Source of the DNA: Kribbella aluminosa
Lineage (GTDB): Bacteria > Actinomycetota > Actinomycetes > Propionibacteriales > Kribbellaceae
Direction of reading: 5' to 3'
DNA: 64,000 bases
Assembly: GCF_017876295.1 (NCBI RefSeq)
Contig: NZ_JAGINT010000001.1
Span: 186,001-250,000 of the forward strand
Shown: piece after piece, positions 61,969 through 64,000 of the stretch
Numbering within the stretch: the first letter of the stretch is position 1
Layout: every line of letters starts with the position of its first letter
Translations under genes and position numbers: made by a program
The notes under the pieces: model-generated
Seen by the model: the letters and a program-made list of their open reading frames with translations, nothing else
What the model was told of the DNA's origin: nothing
The model's database searches: none

Positions 61969-62433
61969 CTACCAGCTCCACTCGTCTCCGCTGAGGGTGA
62001 AGCGCCACGCTCGGCCGCGAGTCCCGTGGGCGAGGTAGTGGATTGCGGGTACGGCGATCGGCGGGTACGGCATCCGGCCGAGTCGGCGTACGGCGTCCTC
62101 GGGAGTGAACCAGCGTGCCGCCATCACCGAACCGTCCGGGTCGTCGATCGCGAACGCCGGGTCGGCCACGTCGACGACGTAGTTCCACGACCGCGAGGTG
62201 ACACGCCCGGCGGCCTGCGTCTGCGTCGTCCAGACGAGTTCGAGCTCGTCCACGGACACGTGTAGACCCGACTCTTCCCGCAGCTCCCGAACCGCACCGG
62301 CCGCGGGCGTCTCACCGTCCTCGACACCTCCGCTCGGGAGGTTCCAGTACGGGGCGTCCCAGGCGTGGTACTGCTCACGCACCATCGCAACCAGCCCGTC
62401 GTACCGCGCGATCACACCCGCGTACCCCTGCAT
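61969..62433 (-). CDS. NUDIX hydrolase
   Basis: 154 aa. The NUDIX box GGVEDGETPAAGAVRELREESGL is complete, after YWNLPSGG. The C-terminal half (DPAFAIDDPDGSVMAARWFT) is typical of MutT-like NUDIX proteins with the 'W/F-x-P/T-E-D' strand. Substrate unknown. Confidence 0.9.
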   Translation of the reverse strand: MQGYAGVIARYDGLVAMVREQYHAWDAPYWNLPSGGVEDGETPAAGAVRELREESGLHVSVDELELVWTTQTQAAGRVTSRSWNYVVDVADPAFAIDDPDGSVMAARWFTPEDAVRRLGRMPYPPIAVPAIHYLAHGTRGRAWRFTLSGDEWSW

Positions 62434-62514
62434 CCCAGAACCCTACAAGCGCGCGGGGGGTGAGCATCGTGTTCCGGACGGGGAGTGTCCGGAATGGGGG
62501 TTAGCGTGCGGGGT

Positions 62515-63099
62515 ATGAGTGAGAGTGAGTGGGTTTCTCCGTGGTGGGAGCCGCCGGTGGCGGGGGACGAGGTTGGGCATCTGGTGGGGGCGCTGGACCG
62601 GTTGCGGACGACGTTCCGGTACAAGGTGGACGGGCTCGATGCGGAAGGGCTGAACACCCGGATCGGGGTCTCGTCGATCACGCTCGGTGGGTTGCTGAAG
62701 CATCTTGCGGCGAACGAGGACTACCTGTTCGACGTGAAGTTCCGCGGGAAGCCGATGGGTGGGCCGTGGCTGGACAACGGGTGGCGGGACAACAACGACT
62801 GGGAGTTCGACTCCGCCGTCGACGACACCCCGGAGGAGCTGTACGCGCTGTGGGACGGTGCGGTCGAGCGGTCCCGGGCGACGCTCACCGCGGCGATCGC
62901 GGACGGCGGGCTGGACCAGCCGGCCGACATCGCCTGGCCGGACGGGCGGCACGCGAGCCTGCGGCGGCTGGTGTGCGACCTGGTCGAGGAGTACGGGCGC
63001 CACACCGGGCACGCCGACCTGATTCGCGAGGCCGTCGACGGCCGTGTCGGCGAGGACCCACCCCGCGACTGGACGCCCGTCGGCGCGAAGAACACCTGA
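62515..63099 (+). CDS. DinB-family (DUF664-type) protein
   Basis: 194 aa from ATG 62515 (MSESEWVSPWWEPPVAGDEV). The four-helix DinB/mycothiol-transferase-like bundle is evident: HLVGALDRLRTTFRYKVDGL, LGGLLKHLAANEDYLFDVKF with the metal-binding His, and LRRLVCDLVEEYGRHTGHAD with two more His residues. These proteins bind a divalent metal through three His and include mycothiol-dependent transferases. Confidence 0.9.
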   Translation: MSESEWVSPWWEPPVAGDEVGHLVGALDRLRTTFRYKVDGLDAEGLNTRIGVSSITLGGLLKHLAANEDYLFDVKFRGKPMGGPWLDNGWRDNNDWEFDSAVDDTPEELYALWDGAVERSRATLTAAIADGGLDQPADIAWPDGRHASLRRLVCDLVEEYGRHTGHADLIREAVDGRVGEDPPRDWTPVGAKNT

Positions 63100-63103
63100 A
63101 ACT

Positions 63104-63181
63104 GGACCGCTACGCACGCACAACCCACCAGAACCGCACATGTTTACGTTCACTTCGCCGGTTCTGCATGCGTAGCGGTCC
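63104..63181. terminator. Two-tier hairpin between converging genes
   Basis: Outer arms of 17 bases with one mismatch (63104-63120 and 63165-63181) enclose an inner 8-bp stem cagaaccg/cggttctg (63129-63136 and 63159-63166). It is placed between two converging genes, so it likely stops transcription from both sides. No T-run is seen. Confidence 0.6.
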
Positions 63182-63187
63182 GTCGAG

Positions 63188-64000
63188 CTACTTGACCCGC
63201 TGGAGCGTCCCGTCCGCCGCGATGCCGACGACCGTCGTCGCCCCGTCCACGGTCAGGTGCAGCAGCATCCGGTCGCCCTGCCACGAGGTCGTGTAGGAGA
63301 CGTTCGCGTTGCTGCGCGTCGGCGCGATCACCGACAGCACTGTCGCGTTCTTCCCGGACCGGTTGAACTTCACCACCGGCGCCGGCAGTCGCTCGTCGAT
63401 CGTCGTGTAGTGCCAGCCCTGGATCGGGTCCTGCTCCCCGCTCGTCACCTCGATCGGCGTGATCTCCTGCCGATACGGGATCTGCAGCACCGTCGTCTTC
63501 ACCCGATCGCCCGGCCGCGCCGCCACCACCCGGTCGTTGCCGCTGACAACCACCTTCTGATCGGCCGGCAGGTGCCAGAGCGCGGAGTACTCCTGCTCCA
63601 CGTCCGACGTACCGCGGTCCAGCACCACCATCACGTCCGGGTCCTTCTGCACCAGTACGTCGCGGGTCCGGTCGACGCCGGCGCCGGGCGAGTCGTGCAG
63701 CTCGTAGAACTCCGACGTCGGCTTCAGCGAGGATCGCACAAGCTTGGTCTCCGGGTGCCCGGTCGCCGACTTCACGGTCAGCTCGTTGTGCGCGAACTGG
63801 CTCCTCGCCCAGAACCGCCAGTCGTCCACGGTGTACCCGGCGTGCCCGCCGTCGATCAGGATGTCCCGCCCGTGCGAGGTGTACGTGATCGACGTGTGGT
63901 CGTTGTGCCCGTGCAGCTTCTGCGACGGCCCGAACCGGATGCTGTACGTCGACTCCTGCGCGAACGCCCGCGTCTCGCCCCACCCGGTCCGTCCGAAGAT
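63188..64000 (-). CDS. Heparinase II/III-like protein, C-terminal part (5' end outside window)
   Basis: The frame stays open to the right edge. Residues at the edge (SIRFGPSQKLHGHNDHTSIT, then YTSHGRDILIDGGHAGYT) match the heparinase II/III C-terminal beta-sandwich with its His-Asn-Asp-His motif. Strands typical of polysaccharide lyases follow. It would degrade acidic polysaccharide outside the cell; the signal sequence lies beyond the window. The ATG at 63829 is internal. Confidence 0.82.
   Translation of the reverse strand: MFGRTGWGETRAFAQESTYSIRFGPSQKLHGHNDHTSITYTSHGRDILIDGGHAGYTVDDWRFWARSQFAHNELTVKSATGHPETKLVRSSLKPTSEFYELHDSPGAGVDRTRDVLVQKDPDVMVVLDRGTSDVEQEYSALWHLPADQKVVVSGNDRVVAARPGDRVKTTVLQIPYRQEITPIEVTSGEQDPIQGWHYTTIDERLPAPVVKFNRSGKNATVLSVIAPTRSNANVSYTTSWQGDRMLLHLTVDGATTVVGIAADGTLQRVK

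Noticed and set aside
1..64000. CRISPR array or large tandem repeats
   Set aside because: No regularly spaced direct repeats were found; the only tandem duplication is the 39-bp unit at 60944-61021.

Overview
The window is GC-rich DNA with actinomycete-style codon use and frequent GTG starts. It joins the right-hand end of a large integrative and conjugative element (ICE; bases 1 to about 55,228) to ordinary chromosome (about 55,229-64,000). The chromosomal side carries smpB, NUDIX, GNAT, DinB, TetR, a lipoprotein esterase and a heparinase-II/III-like gene, typical of a soil actinomycete. A Kribbella-like or other Propionibacteriales host is my guess, not a demonstrated identity. The right ICE boundary is marked by a tyrosine integrase, an excisionase-like gene and a 3' remnant of a threonine-type tRNA followed by that tRNA's terminator. 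The left ICE end and the reconstituted tRNA lie outside the window.

ICE left part (1-12,317, + strand): a primase-polymerase-like protein, a MoxR-type AAA+ ATPase with a VWA partner, a double-AAA ClpA/B-like ATPase, and a UvrD-like helicase split by a single-base frameshift exactly at Walker A. Next (12,517-18,739, - strand) is a toxin-immunity island. It holds a small helical protein, a split SCP1.201/DddA-like deaminase toxin, an Imm1-type immunity gene and further small genes, plus a PCMT-like methyltransferase. A 2.5-kb group II intron sits inside the catalytic zinc-cysteine motif of the toxin. A + strand cassette of small, phage-like genes follows (18,948-24,851), closed by a strong terminator, then a CHAT/caspase-like gene with an in-frame stop.

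ICE right part (25,632-52,507, - strand) is the conjugation and expression core. From right to left it has a VirB2-like small membrane protein, membrane proteins, a lysozyme/CHAP peptidoglycan hydrolase, a MobL/MobP2-like relaxase, a second ClpA/B-like ATPase, a coiled-coil membrane protein and a VirD4/TraG-like coupling protein. It ends with a four-gene operon led by a remarkable 1852-residue protein. That protein carries the active-site motifs of both catalytic RNA polymerase subunits in one chain: RpoB GDK...GNKG and RpoC DxDxD. It is followed by an unknown 571-aa protein, a small protein and an HU-like DNA-binding protein.

Each leftward transcription unit of this core, and the int/xis pair, is preceded by an AT-rich island containing repeats of a word close to AGATnATyATTC. 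The most exciting reading is that the ICE carries its own single-chain multisubunit-type RNA polymerase and a matching set of element-specific promoters or operators. The first part is well supported by sequence; the second is inference.
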